Assembly (NCBI RefSeq): GCF_030499535.1 | Contig: NZ_JASTLB010000001.1 | Coordinates: forward strand, 5,704,001 to 5,768,000 | Direction: 5' to 3' | DNA from: Streptomyces sp. TG1A-8 | GTDB taxonomy: Bacteria > Actinomycetota > Actinomycetes > Streptomycetales > Streptomycetaceae | Length of the DNA: 64,000 nt | In this document: positions 39,793 to 49,007 of the stretch, piece after piece | Position numbering within the stretch: position 1 is the stretch's first letter | Layout: each line of letters begins with the position of its first letter | Position numbers and translations under genes: made by a program | The notes under the pieces: generated by a model | What the model was told of the DNA's origin: nothing | Databases searched by the model: none | The model's input: the letters and a program-made list of their open reading frames with translations, nothing else

Positions 39793-41019
39793 ATGGCCGA
39801 CCGGGTCACGGTGATCGGCTGGGACGGCTCGCCGCTGACCGCCGCGGCGCGCGGCGCCCTCGGCGCCGCCACGCTCGTGGCCGGCGCGGCCCACCACCTG
39901 GCACTGCCCGAAGTACCCCCCGCCGCCGAACGCATCCGCCTGGGCAGCATCGCCCTGGCCGCCCGCCGGATCGCCGCCCACCGCGGCACCGCGGTGGTGC
40001 TCGCCGACGGCGACCCCGGCTTCTTCGGCGTCGTACGCGCCCTGCGCGCACCGGAATTCGGCCTGGAGGTCGAGGTCGTCCCCGCCGTCTCGGCCGTGGC
40101 CGCCGCCTTCGCCCGCGCCGGCATGCCCTGGGACGACGCCCAGGTGGTCGTCGCCCACCCGCGCACCCTGCGCCGGGCCGTGAACGTGTGCCGCGCCCAC
40201 ACCAAGGTCGCCGTCCTGACCGCACCGGGCGCCGGCCCCGCCGAACTCGGCCTGCTGCTGGAAGGCGTCCACCGCACCTTCGTCATCTGCGAGGAACTGG
40301 GCACCGAACGCGAACAGGTCAGCGTCGTCACCTCCGACAAGGCCGCCGACCACACCTGGCGCGACCCCAACGTCGTCATCGTCATCGGCGGGCCCGCCGG
40401 ACCGGGCGGCACCGGCGAGGGCGGCGGCTGGATCGCCGGCCGCGACCCGGCCGTCGGCCCGCGCGGCTGGGTGCAGCCCGCCGAGGCCTACGGCGGCGGC
40501 CTCGGCGAAGGCGAGACCGGGTTGCTGCGGGCCGCCCAGCTCGCCCGCCTCGGTCCCCGGGTCGGCGACCTCGTCTGGGACATCGGCTGCGGCGGCGGGG
40601 CGTTCGCCACCGAGGCCGCGCGCGCCGGAGCCGCCGTCATCGCCGTCGACCGGGACCCCGGAGCCTGCGCCCGGACCGAAGCGGTCGCCCGCCACTTCGC
40701 CGTCCACCTGCAGGTCGTCCGGGGCACCGCACCGCACGTCCTGGAGAACCTGCCCGAGCCGGACGTCGTCCGCGTCGGCGGCGGGGGAGCGGCCGTGGTC
40801 TCCGCGGTCGCCGACCGCCGCCCCCAGCGCATCGTCACCCACGCCGCCACCCGCGACGCGGCCGAACTCGTCGGCCGCGACCTCACCGAGCACGGCTACC
40901 GGGTCGAGTGCGCCCTGCTCCAGTCCGTCGAACTCGACACCAGGGACTGGACGGAGACCGAACGGAACGTCGCGTTCCTGCTCACGGGGGAGCTGCCGCA
41001 GCGCACAGCGCCGCGCTGA
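39793..41019 (+). CDS. cobL: Precorrin-6Y C5,15-methyltransferase (CbiE-CbiT fusion, CobL)
   Basis: Methylates C5 and C15 and decarboxylates the ring in cobalamin synthesis. The 408 residues join two enzymes: a CbiE-like tetrapyrrole methylase (about 4-195, with LADGDPGFFGVVRAL and VVPAVSAVAAAFARAGMPWDDAQVV) and a CbiT-like SAM methyltransferase (about 225-400, with VWDIGCGGGAFATEAARAGAAVIAVDRD). It lies about 390 bases before the bluB-cobT fusion gene on the same strand and is part of a corrinoid gene group. TACCCT about 70 bases upstream may be its -10. Confidence 0.93.
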   Translation: MADRVTVIGWDGSPLTAAARGALGAATLVAGAAHHLALPEVPPAAERIRLGSIALAARRIAAHRGTAVVLADGDPGFFGVVRALRAPEFGLEVEVVPAVSAVAAAFARAGMPWDDAQVVVAHPRTLRRAVNVCRAHTKVAVLTAPGAGPAELGLLLEGVHRTFVICEELGTEREQVSVVTSDKAADHTWRDPNVVIVIGGPAGPGGTGEGGGWIAGRDPAVGPRGWVQPAEAYGGGLGEGETGLLRAAQLARLGPRVGDLVWDIGCGGGAFATEAARAGAAVIAVDRDPGACARTEAVARHFAVHLQVVRGTAPHVLENLPEPDVVRVGGGGAAVVSAVADRRPQRIVTHAATRDAAELVGRDLTEHGYRVECALLQSVELDTRDWTETERNVAFLLTGELPQRTAPR

Positions 41020-41394
41020 ACAGCGGTGGCCGGACGGCGGACGGACCTGCCGTAGGGCGCCCCGCGATCCGTTTGTCATACCGCGCGCGGTAGGCTGGCC
41101 GATCGTTGTACCGCACCGGTGGACCGGAGCTTCGTTCGTCAATGTCCGGAAAGCGCGTCCGTTTTGTGGCGGGTGTGGTACCGCGGAACCGGAGGGCGCG
41201 CAACGTGGCGCAGTCCACAGCGGGTTGTCGCGGATCACGCTGCCGCGACGGCGCAACGGCCGGGACAATGCCACTGAATGGCTTTGTCGTCTTTTCCGGC
41301 GGACCGTTCGTGCCGCTGGGCGCGCACGCTCGTTCTTCACCACGGGGCGGTCGGTGCGCCGTTCCGGGTGAGCTGGTCGTAGGAGCACTAACCG
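41020..41394 (+). other. Long leader region before the bluB-cobT gene
   Basis: About 375 bases without a gene. TAGGCT (41091-41096) could be a -10, which would give a leader of about 300 nt. A stem GTCGCGG/CCGCGAC (41227-41249) lies inside. Cobalamin riboswitch elements were looked for and not convincingly found, although a GCCACTG occurs near 41270. Confidence 0.4.
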
Positions 41395-41415
41395 ATGGGC
41401 GAGGGGTACGCATGA
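41395..41415 (+). CDS. Six-codon upstream ORF coupled to bluB-cobT
   Basis: ATG-GGC-GAG-GGG-TAC-GCA-TGA encodes MGEGYA. AGGAG lies 9 bases upstream, and its TGA overlaps the ATG of the large fusion gene (ATGA). The GAGGGG inside it serves as ribosome site for the main ORF. It may couple or limit translation; it could also be chance. Confidence 0.35.
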   Translation: MGEGYA

Positions 41416-44400
41416 CCGACACCGGCCAGGTCCCGGCCGAGGGGCAGCCGGAGGGCGCAGGCATGGTGGAACAACCGGGCGTTCCCGCGCACGGCGCGTA
41501 CACCTACCTCTCCGAGGCGCCCGCCGAGGACGAAGACCTGCTGCTGCCGGGCGCCCGGGGCGCGTGGGGCAACGAGGTGCCGCCGCCCGCCCCGGAACCG
41601 GTCGTCGAGGCGGTCCACCAGCCGGGACCGCACGAGACGGCCGGCCGGGACACCGGCTCCGTCGACCTCGGCGGCGTCCGGCTGCCCGACTCGGGCCCCG
41701 TCTCCGTGCCGCCCTCACCCATCCTGTCCGCCCCGCACGACGCGGCGGCGGCCCCGCAGCCGCCGCGCCGGCCGCTGCACCTCGGCCCGCCCATCCCGGA
41801 CACCTCCGCCAGCCCGGTCCGTTCCCTCGCCGACCGCGGCCCCGCGGGCGCGCCGGTACGGCAGCCGGGCCCGCCCGCGACCGGTCCCGAGTACCTCGAC
41901 GCCCAGCCGCTGCGGGACATGGCTCCGCAGAGCGCCGCCCCCTGGGGTGCCGCTCCGGCCGCCGTGGCTCCGGCCCGCACCGGTGCACCGGCCGCGGAAA
42001 CGGCCGGTCCGGCCGCCGCCGGCCCGTCCGGCGCCGCCCCCGCCACCCCGACCGGTCCGGCGGCCCAGGCCGTGCAGACGCACGCCGGGGACGCCCCCGC
42101 CACGGAACCGCTCCCCGTCGTCCACGGCCACGACGGCCCGCAGCCGGTGCACGGCCACGACGGGGTGTACGCGGCTCCGGACGGCCAGGGATCCGGGGAC
42201 GCCCCGGTTCCGGTTCCGGCCGGGACGGACCAGGACGCACCGCTCACGCCCACCGGGCCGGCCGAGGCCGTGGAGCCGCCGACGGACACACCGGCGGCCG
42301 GAACCGCGGCTGCCGGAGGTCTCGCCGAAGCCGGGGGGTCCGTTCCGCCCGGAGCCGCTCCCGCCACGGACGCGGTGTCCGCCGAGCAGGCCGAGCAGGT
42401 TGAGCAGGCTGCGGTGTCCACCCCTCAGGACACGGACGCTCCCGTCACCGTGGACGCGGCGGACCAGGTGGTCTTCGCACGGACGGCACCCCCGGCGGAG
42501 GCCGCCGGGGCGCAGCCGTCGCAGGCACCCCGTCAGGAGGCCCCGGCGGACCAGGAGCCGGGCGAGGCGGAGGTCGCCGCGGTCGTGGAGCCCGTGCAGG
42601 TCGTGGAGCCCGTGCAGGTCGTGGAGCCCGTGCAGGTCGTGGAGCCCGTGCAGGTCGTGGAGCCCGCGCAGGCCGCCCAGCCGCACGGGGCCGCGCAGCC
42701 CGTCGAGGGCGTGTTCGCCGCCGACCCGGCGCAGCCGCAGGCCCCCGCGGACGTGCAGCCGGCGGAAGGCGTGGTCGGGTTCGAGGACGCGGCCGGGGAC
42801 GCCGCCGTCCCCGCCGACGCCCCCGGTCCCGCCGCCCGGGCCGTCGACGCGACCGCCGTCCCCGGGGCCCACGCCCTGGCCGGAGCCCCCGCACCCGAGG
42901 ACCCGGCCGACCGGGCGGTCCCCGCCGATGTCGTCCCCGCCGATGCCGTCGTCGTCGATGCGGTCCCCGCCGGAGCCCCCGCCCCCGGCACGCCCGGCGC
43001 CGAAGCGGTACCGGGACCCGAGGCGTCCCAGGTGCCCGGGCCGGCCGCCGCCCCCGTACCGGCCGCCGTCCCGGACGCCGCCGCGGACACCACCGCCGCC
43101 GCCGCGGACACCGCCGGAACCGCCGGGCCGGTCGGCCCGCAGGCCCAGGACGTGCAGCCCGTCGCGGCCGCCTCGCAGGACGGCGACGACGTGACCGGCC
43201 CGCAGCACGCCCAGGCCCACTTCCCGGCACCGGCCCGGGCACCCGGCGCCCCGGCCGGGCCCGCGGGCCCGGCGGCCGACGCGGGGTACTCCGGCGTCCC
43301 GGAGCAGCAGGCCCCCGCCGGCGCGGTGCCGCGGGCGCCGCACCCCGAGCAGCCGCCCGGGCCGTTCGGGTCCGTCGGGGACCAGGCGCCGGCCGCCCCG
43401 CACCCCGCCCCGGCCCCGCCCGTCCACCAGGACCCGGAACCCGCCGCCACGGCCTGCGCGCCCCACGAGGACGAGCCGGCCGCCGCGCCGCCGGACCCGC
43501 ACGGGCCCGACGCCGTGCAGTGGACGGCGGACCCGGCGGCCGGGGGCGCCGAGCAGGAGGCGGGCACGGCCGCGGCGGAAGAGGCACGGCAGCCCGCCGG
43601 ACCGGCCGCGCCCGCCTACGCCGACGCCGAGCGCGAGGCCGTCCTGAAGGTGATGCGCGAGCGCCGGGACATCCGCAACGGCTTCCGCCCCGACCCGATC
43701 CCGCACGAGGTGCTGCTGCGCGTCCTGGAGGCGGCCCACACGGCCCCCTCGGTGGGCCACTCCCAGCCCTGGGACTTCGTCGTCATCCGGTCCGCCGAGA
43801 CCCGGCGCACCATGCACGAACTGGCCGTGCGCCAGCGCGAGGCGTACGCCAAGTCGCTGCCCAAGGGCCGGGCCAAGCAGTTCAAGGAACTGAAGATCGA
43901 GGCCATCCTCGACACCCCGGTGAACATCGTCGTCACCGCCGACCCGACCCGCGGCGGACGCCACACCCTCGGCCGGCACACCCAGCCGCAGATGGCGCCG
44001 TACTCCTCCGCGCTCGCGGTGGAGAACCTCTGGCTCGCCGCCCGCGCCGAGGGCCTCGGCGTCGGCTGGGTCAGCTTCTTCGACGAGCGGGAGACGGTCC
44101 GCGCGCTCGGCCTGCCCGAGCACCTGGAGGTCGTCGCCTACCTGTGCGTCGGGTACGTCGACGAGTTCCCGGACGAGCCCGAGCTGATGCAGGCCGGCTG
44201 GTCCAAGCGGCGCCCGCTGTCGTGGGTGGTGCACGAGGAGACGTACGGCCGCCGCGCCCTGCCCGGAGAGGAACCCCACGACCTGCTTGCCGAGACCGTC
44301 GCACAGATCCGCCCGCTCGACGCCAAGGCGCTCGGCGAGGCCTGGGAGCGCCAGAAGCGCATGACCAAGCCGGCCGGCGCGCTCGGCATGCTGGAGATCA

Positions 44401-45332
44401 TCTCCGCGCAGCTGTCCGGGCTGTCCCGGCAGTGCCCGCCGCCGATCCCGGAGCCCGCAGCCGTCGCCATCTTCGCGGGCGACCACGGCGTGCACGCCCA
44501 GGGCGTCACCCCGTGGCCGCAGGAGGTCACCGCCCAGATGGTGACCAACTTCCTGGGCGGGGGCGCCGTCTGCAACGCCTTCGCCGGCCAGGTCGGTGCC
44601 GAGGTGTGCGTGGTGGACGTCGGTGTCGCCGCCGACCTGCCCGCCACCCCCGGACTGCTGCCCCGCAAGATCCGCGGCGGCACCTCCGACATGACCACCG
44701 GTCCCGCGATGACCCGCGAGGAGGCCAGGGCGGCCGTCGAGGTGGGCATCGAGACCGCCCGCGACCTGGTGGCGGCGGGCAACAAGGCGCTGCTCACCGG
44801 CGAGATGGGCATCGCCAACACCACCGCCTCCGCCGCGCTGATCTCGGTCTACACGGGCGCCGACCCCGCCGAGGTCACCGGCCGGGGCACCGGCATCAAC
44901 GACGAGACCCTGGCCCGCAAGACCGAGGTCGTCCGCCGCGCCCTGGAACTGCACCAGCCGGACCCGGCCGACCCGATCGGCGTCCTCGCGGCCATCGGCG
45001 GCTTCGAGCACGCCGCCATGGTGGGCCTGCTGCTCGGCGGCGCCTCCCTGCGCACGCCGGTCATCCTGGACGGCGTCAGCGCCGGCGCCGCCGCACTGGT
45101 GGCGCGAGCCATCGCGCCCGAGGTCCTCGCGGCCTGCATCGCCGGCCACCGCAGCGCCGAGCCCGGCCACGTCGCCGCGCTGAACAAGCTGGGCCTGCGC
45201 CCCCTGGTCGACCTCGACCTGCGCCTCGGCGAGGGCACGGGCGCCCTGCTCGCCCTGCCCCTGGTGCAGAGCACGGCCCGCGCGATGCACGAGGTGGCGA
45301 CGTTCGACTCGGCAGGGGTCACCGAGAAGTAG
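41412..45332 (+). CDS. cobT: BluB-CobT fusion with long disordered N-terminus
   Basis: A 1306-residue protein combining two steps of lower-ligand assembly of cobalamin. Residues 1-730 are low-complexity Pro/Ala/Glu/Val sequence with no domain, including five VVEPVQ repeats. Residues about 735-952 are a nitroreductase-fold BluB domain (MRERRDIRNGFRPDPIPHEVL, AAHTAPSVGHSQPWDFVVIR, EGLGVGWVSFFD), which makes 5,6-dimethylbenzimidazole from FMN. Residues about 955-1306 are CobT, which activates it by phosphoribosyl transfer from nicotinate mononucleotide (KPAGALGMLE, FAGDHGVHAQGV, GEMGIANTTASAAL). The fusion should channel dimethylbenzimidazole. The role of the long N-terminal part is unknown. Confidence 0.92.
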   Translation: MTDTGQVPAEGQPEGAGMVEQPGVPAHGAYTYLSEAPAEDEDLLLPGARGAWGNEVPPPAPEPVVEAVHQPGPHETAGRDTGSVDLGGVRLPDSGPVSVPPSPILSAPHDAAAAPQPPRRPLHLGPPIPDTSASPVRSLADRGPAGAPVRQPGPPATGPEYLDAQPLRDMAPQSAAPWGAAPAAVAPARTGAPAAETAGPAAAGPSGAAPATPTGPAAQAVQTHAGDAPATEPLPVVHGHDGPQPVHGHDGVYAAPDGQGSGDAPVPVPAGTDQDAPLTPTGPAEAVEPPTDTPAAGTAAAGGLAEAGGSVPPGAAPATDAVSAEQAEQVEQAAVSTPQDTDAPVTVDAADQVVFARTAPPAEAAGAQPSQAPRQEAPADQEPGEAEVAAVVEPVQVVEPVQVVEPVQVVEPVQVVEPAQAAQPHGAAQPVEGVFAADPAQPQAPADVQPAEGVVGFEDAAGDAAVPADAPGPAARAVDATAVPGAHALAGAPAPEDPADRAVPADVVPADAVVVDAVPAGAPAPGTPGAEAVPGPEASQVPGPAAAPVPAAVPDAAADTTAAAADTAGTAGPVGPQAQDVQPVAAASQDGDDVTGPQHAQAHFPAPARAPGAPAGPAGPAADAGYSGVPEQQAPAGAVPRAPHPEQPPGPFGSVGDQAPAAPHPAPAPPVHQDPEPAATACAPHEDEPAAAPPDPHGPDAVQWTADPAAGGAEQEAGTAAAEEARQPAGPAAPAYADAEREAVLKVMRERRDIRNGFRPDPIPHEVLLRVLEAAHTAPSVGHSQPWDFVVIRSAETRRTMHELAVRQREAYAKSLPKGRAKQFKELKIEAILDTPVNIVVTADPTRGGRHTLGRHTQPQMAPYSSALAVENLWLAARAEGLGVGWVSFFDERETVRALGLPEHLEVVAYLCVGYVDEFPDEPELMQAGWSKRRPLSWVVHEETYGRRALPGEEPHDLLAETVAQIRPLDAKALGEAWERQKRMTKPAGALGMLEIISAQLSGLSRQCPPPIPEPAAVAIFAGDHGVHAQGVTPWPQEVTAQMVTNFLGGGAVCNAFAGQVGAEVCVVDVGVAADLPATPGLLPRKIRGGTSDMTTGPAMTREEARAAVEVGIETARDLVAAGNKALLTGEMGIANTTASAALISVYTGADPAEVTGRGTGINDETLARKTEVVRRALELHQPDPADPIGVLAAIGGFEHAAMVGLLLGGASLRTPVILDGVSAGAAALVARAIAPEVLAACIAGHRSAEPGHVAALNKLGLRPLVDLDLRLGEGTGALLALPLVQSTARAMHEVATFDSAGVTEK
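42582..42671 (+). repeat. Five tandem 18-bp repeats coding VVEPVQ
   Basis: GTCGTGGAGCCCGTGCAG is repeated four times exactly and once with one change (CCCGCG), in frame, giving residues 391-420 of the BluB-CobT protein. Such exact repeats are prone to change in number between strains. Confidence 0.9.
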
Positions 45333-45341
45333 GCGTCCCGC

Positions 45342-45379
45342 CACGGGGGATCCGGTGCCCAGCTGCCGGACCCCCCGTG
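45342..45379 (+). terminator. Terminator of the bluB-cobT gene
   Basis: CACGGGGGATCCGG pairs with CCGGACCCCCCGTG (one mismatch) across a 10-base loop, 10 bases past the stop. Confidence 0.75.
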
Positions 45380-45399
45380 CCCTGCGCCCTGCCCACCGT

Positions 45400-45405
45400 T
45401 AAAAT
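45400..45405 (+). promoter_or_regulatory. Probable -10 element of cobA
   Basis: TAAAAT, the most AT-rich hexamer in the area, lies 70 bases before the methyltransferase gene and just past the preceding terminator. TGCCCT 14-15 bases upstream is a poor -35. Confidence 0.45.
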
Positions 45406-45474
45406 CCGCACGTCAGGGCCGCTCCGAAGGTGCAGCGCGCCCCACCGCAGAGTTGCCCGAGGAGCCGTCCGCCC

Positions 45475-46707
45475 ATGGCCGAACACCCCGCCTACCCCGT
45501 AGGCCTCCGCCTCCTTGGCCGCCGCGTGGTCGTCCTCGGCGGCGGCCAGGTCGCCCAGCGCCGCCTGCCCGCCCTGATCGCCGCCGGCGCGGACGTCCTG
45601 CTCGTGTCCCCCGGGGCGACCCCGTCCGTCGAGGCGATGGCGGACGCGGGCGAGATCACCTGGGAGCGGCGCCGCTACGCGGACGGCGACCTCGCCGAGG
45701 CCTGGTACGCCCTCATCGCCACCGACGACCCCGAGGCCAACGCCGCCGCCTCCGCCGAGGCCGAGCGCCACCGCGTGTGGTGCGTGCGCTCCGACGACGC
45801 CGACGCGGCCACCGCCTGGACCCCGGCCACCGGCCACGGCGGGGGCGTCACCGTCGCCGTCCTGACCAGGGACGCGCGCGGCCGGGACCCGCGGCACACG
45901 GCGGCCGTCCGGGACGCGGTCGTGGAGGGACTGCGCGACGGCACCCTCGTCGCCCCGCACCACCGCACCCGCACGCCCGGTGTGGCCCTGGTCGGCGGCG
46001 GCCCCGGCGACCCGGACCTCATCACGGTCCGCGGCCGCCGCCTGCTCGCCGAGGCGGACGTCGTCATCGCCGACCGGCTCGGCCCGCGCGACCTGCTCGC
46101 CGAACTCCCCCCGCACGTCGAGGTGATCGACGCGGCGAAGATCCCCTACGGCCGCTACATGGCGCAGGAGGCCATCAACGGCGCGCTGATCGAGCACGCC
46201 AAGCAGGGCAAGTCCGTCGTCCGGCTCAAGGGCGGCGACCCGTTCGTCTTCGGCCGCGGCATGGAGGAGGTCCACGCGCTCGCCGAGGCCGGCATCCCCT
46301 GCACCGTCGTCCCCGGCATCTCCAGCTCGATCTCCGTGCCCGGCGCGGCCGGCATCCCGGTCACCCACCGCGGCGTCGCCCACGAGTTCACCGTGGTCAG
46401 CGGCCACGTCGCCCCGGACGACGAGCGGTCCCTGGTCGACTGGCCGTCACTGGCCAGGCTCACCGGCACCCTGGTGATCCTCATGGGGGTCGACAAGATC
46501 GGGAAGATCGCCGAGACGCTCGTCGCGCACGGCAGGCCCCCCGGGACGCCCGTCGCCCTCGTCCAGGAGGGCACGACGGCCGCGCAGCGCCGCGTGGACG
46601 CGACCCTCGCCACGGTCGCCGAGACCGTACGGACCGAGGACGTGCGGCCTCCCGCGGTCATCGTCGTCGGCGAGGTCGTGCACGCGGGCCCGCGGCCCAC
46701 GGCCTGA
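45475..46707 (+). CDS. cobA: Uroporphyrinogen-III C-methyltransferase / precorrin-2 dehydrogenase (CobA/CysG type)
   Basis: Makes precorrin-2 for cobalamin and sirohaem, with an attached oxidation domain. The 410 residues start with a siroheme-synthase-like Rossmann domain (GRRVVVLGGGQVAQRRLPALIAAGADVLLVSP, about 14-45). Residues about 162-405 are the SUMT domain (VALVGGGPGDPDLITVRGRRLL, VVIADRL, VRLKGGDPFVFGRGMEE, VVPGISSSISVPGAAGIPVTHRG). The middle CysG dimerisation segment is short, so the chelatase part may be incomplete. GAGGAG precedes ATG. It belongs with cobL and bluB-cobT upstream. Confidence 0.93.
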   Translation: MAEHPAYPVGLRLLGRRVVVLGGGQVAQRRLPALIAAGADVLLVSPGATPSVEAMADAGEITWERRRYADGDLAEAWYALIATDDPEANAAASAEAERHRVWCVRSDDADAATAWTPATGHGGGVTVAVLTRDARGRDPRHTAAVRDAVVEGLRDGTLVAPHHRTRTPGVALVGGGPGDPDLITVRGRRLLAEADVVIADRLGPRDLLAELPPHVEVIDAAKIPYGRYMAQEAINGALIEHAKQGKSVVRLKGGDPFVFGRGMEEVHALAEAGIPCTVVPGISSSISVPGAAGIPVTHRGVAHEFTVVSGHVAPDDERSLVDWPSLARLTGTLVILMGVDKIGKIAETLVAHGRPPGTPVALVQEGTTAAQRRVDATLATVAETVRTEDVRPPAVIVVGEVVHAGPRPTA

Positions 46708-46783
46708 TCGCGCGGGACCCGGGGCGACCGCACCCCGTTCGAGAGCCGTTGGCAACCCCACCCAGGACAAGGCAGCAGCACCC

Positions 46784-47602
46784 GTGGCCGATCCCATCAC
46801 CATCGAGGACCCCGACGACCCGCGCCTGCGCGACTACACGGACCTGACCGACGTCGAGCTGCGCCGCAGGCGCGAGCCGGCCGAGGGCCTGTTCATCGCC
46901 GAGGGCGAGAAGGTCATCCGGCGGGCCGGGGAGGCGGGCTACGCGGTGCGCTCCATGCTGCTCTCGGCCAAGTGGATCGAGCCGATGCGCGACGTCATCG
47001 ACGCACTGCGGGTCCCGGTGTACGCCGTGAGCCCGGAGCTCGCCGAGCGGGTCACCGGCTACCACGTGCACCGCGGCGCGCTCGCCTCCGTGCAGCGCAA
47101 ACCGCTGCCGGCGGCCGCCGGACTGCTCCGCACGGCCCGCCGGGTGGTGGTCATGGAGTCGGTCAACGACCACACCAACATCGGCGCCGTCTTCCGCTCG
47201 GCCGCCGCTCTCGGCATGGACGCGGTGCTGCTGTCCCCCGACTGCGCCGACCCGCTGTACCGCCGCAGCGTCAAGGTCTCCATGGGCGCGGTGTTCTCCG
47301 TCCCGTACGCCCGCCTGGAGAGCTGGCCCGGGGGCCTGGAGCCGGTCCGCGAGGCCGGTTTCCCCCTCCTCGCGCTCACTCCGGACGCGAGGGCCACGAC
47401 CCTGGACGAGGCCGCCCCGCACACCATGGACCGGGTGGCCCTGATGCTCGGCGCCGAGGGCACCGGCCTGTCCGCCCGGGCCCTGGCCGCCGCCGACACG
47501 TGGGTGCGCATCCCGATGTCCCACGGCGTCGACTCGCTCAACGTGGGCGCGGCGGCCGCGGTGGCGTTCTACGCGGTGACCGCGGGACGCCCGCGGTCCT
47601 GA
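46784..47602 (+). CDS. TrmH/SpoU-family RNA 2'-O-methyltransferase
   Basis: Methylates a ribose 2'-OH in rRNA or tRNA with SAM; the exact target is not known. The 272 residues contain a substrate-binding N-terminal domain (about 30-100, FIAEGEKVIRRAGEAGYAVRSML) and the knotted SPOUT domain (about 115-268): NDHTNIGAVFRSAAALGMDAVLLSPD, LMLGAEGTGLSARALAAAD, and RIPMSHGVDSLNVGAAAAVAFYAV, the motif 3 region. The GTG start is 76 bases after cobA, so cotranscription is possible though function is unrelated. Confidence 0.92.
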   Translation: MADPITIEDPDDPRLRDYTDLTDVELRRRREPAEGLFIAEGEKVIRRAGEAGYAVRSMLLSAKWIEPMRDVIDALRVPVYAVSPELAERVTGYHVHRGALASVQRKPLPAAAGLLRTARRVVVMESVNDHTNIGAVFRSAAALGMDAVLLSPDCADPLYRRSVKVSMGAVFSVPYARLESWPGGLEPVREAGFPLLALTPDARATTLDEAAPHTMDRVALMLGAEGTGLSARALAAADTWVRIPMSHGVDSLNVGAAAAVAFYAVTAGRPRS

Positions 47603-47654
47603 GCCCCGGCCGCGGCCGGGGAGTCAACAGCCGCCCGGCCGCGGGGTCGTCCCG

Positions 47655-49007
47655 CTACGCCCGCGCGGCGTCAGGCGGCGCGGCCGACGGCTGCTGCACG
47701 CGCTCCTGCCGCTGTACGTCGCCCAGCCCGCGCGCCGGGCCCTGGCAGCCCTGCGCCACCGCGATGCCCAGCGCCACGAGCAGGGTGACGACGACGAACA
47801 CGAACAGCCGCTGGCGCAGCAGCCGCGGATTGGCGGGCCGCCGCCCGGTCCCCGTGGTCCGCGGCGCCGGGCGCCCGGCGGTCCCGCGTGCGGCCGCCGG
47901 GCGCCCGGGGGGACGGCCCGCGCCGCCCGAGCGGGGACCGGTACCGCGCGGGACGGGAGTCGGACGGGCCGTCCCGGACCGCGGGCCGGCGGCCCCGCCC
48001 CGGGGGCCGCTCCCGCCCCGCGAGGGCGCACCGCCCCGGGCCGCCGCGCCGCCGCGCGGCACGGGGGTGCCGGGGGAGGGCCGCCGCTGGGCGCGCTGCG
48101 GTTCGGGGTAGGTGTCCACGAGCCGCCCGGTGGGCCGGTCCGCCTCGGCGGCGCGCGGCGAGGGCGGCCGTGCGTCGGACAGGCCCTGCGCCTCGCGGGC
48201 GGCGATCTCCTTGAGCCGCATGGACAGCTGCAGGGTGGTCGGCCGGTCCTCGGGGTCCTTGGCCAGGCACGCCCGCACGAGCGGGGCGAGCGCGTCCGGC
48301 ACGCCGTGCAGCTGCGGCTCCTCGTGCACGACCCGGTAGAGCATCACCTCGGAACTGCCGTGGCCGAAGGGCGAGTCACCGGTCGAGGCGTAGGCCAGGG
48401 TCGCGCCCAGCGAGAAGACGTCCGTCGCCGGGGTGACGGCCGCGCCGCGCACCTGCTCGGGGGCCAGGAAACCGGGGGAGCCGACCGCCGTGCCGACGTG
48501 CGTGAGCGTGGAGGCGCCGGTGGCCCAGGCGATGCCGAAGTCGATGATCCGCGGCCCCTTGGGGGACAGCAGGATGTTGGACGGCTTCAGGTCCCGGTGG
48601 ACGACACCGGCCTCGTGCACCGCGACCAGTCCCTCGGACAGGGCCGCGCCGATCGCGGCCGCCTCGGCCGCGCCGAGCGGGCCCTCGTCGGCGACCTTGT
48701 CGTGCAGGGAGGGGCCGGGCACGTACTGCGTGGCGAACCAGGGCCGGTCGGCCTCCAGGTCCGCCGCGACCAGCCGGGCCGTGCAGCCGCCCCGGATGCG
48801 CCGGGCAGCCGACACCTCGCGGGCGAACCGCGAGCGGAACTCCTGGTCCTCCGCCAGGTCGGGCCGGATCACCTTCAGCGCGACCCGCTGCCCCTTCTTG
48901 TCGGAGCCGAGGTAGACCACGCCCATCCCGCCCGCGCCGAGCCGTCGGTGAAGCCTGAACGAGCCGACGACGCGCGGGTCCTCGCGCCTCAGGCGCATCA
49001 TCGCCAT
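47655..49007 (-). CDS. Membrane Ser/Thr protein kinase with Arg/Gly/Pro-rich linker
   Basis: A Hanks-type kinase of 450 residues. The kinase domain (about 15-275) has RRLGAGGMGVVYLG, the catalytic loop VVHRDLKPSNILLSPKGPRIIDFGIAWA, and APEQVRG. A long basic linker of Arg, Gly and Pro repeats (RGGAPSRGGSGPRGG, about 305-390) follows, then one membrane helix (about 397-415) and a short external tail with no sensor domain. ATG at 49007 is chosen because GGGG is 6 bases upstream; ATG at 49013 is too close to it. Unlike the first kinase in this window, its linker is cationic, not acidic. Confidence 0.92.
   Translation of the reverse strand: MAMMRLRREDPRVVGSFRLHRRLGAGGMGVVYLGSDKKGQRVALKVIRPDLAEDQEFRSRFAREVSAARRIRGGCTARLVAADLEADRPWFATQYVPGPSLHDKVADEGPLGAAEAAAIGAALSEGLVAVHEAGVVHRDLKPSNILLSPKGPRIIDFGIAWATGASTLTHVGTAVGSPGFLAPEQVRGAAVTPATDVFSLGATLAYASTGDSPFGHGSSEVMLYRVVHEEPQLHGVPDALAPLVRACLAKDPEDRPTTLQLSMRLKEIAAREAQGLSDARPPSPRAAEADRPTGRLVDTYPEPQRAQRRPSPGTPVPRGGAAARGGAPSRGGSGPRGGAAGPRSGTARPTPVPRGTGPRSGGAGRPPGRPAAARGTAGRPAPRTTGTGRRPANPRLLRQRLFVFVVVTLLVALGIAVAQGCQGPARGLGDVQRQERVQQPSAAPPDAARA

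Noticed and set aside
41020..41411. Cobalamin riboswitch before bluB-cobT
   Set aside because: Only a GCCACTG and a GGAACCGG-like segment match; the B12-box order and spacing of the consensus are missing. A covariance-model scan would settle it.
37834..42240. A 1468-codon minus-strand open frame across metI-cobL-cobT
   Set aside because: Shadow of plus-strand coding; no recognisable motif and an abnormal composition.
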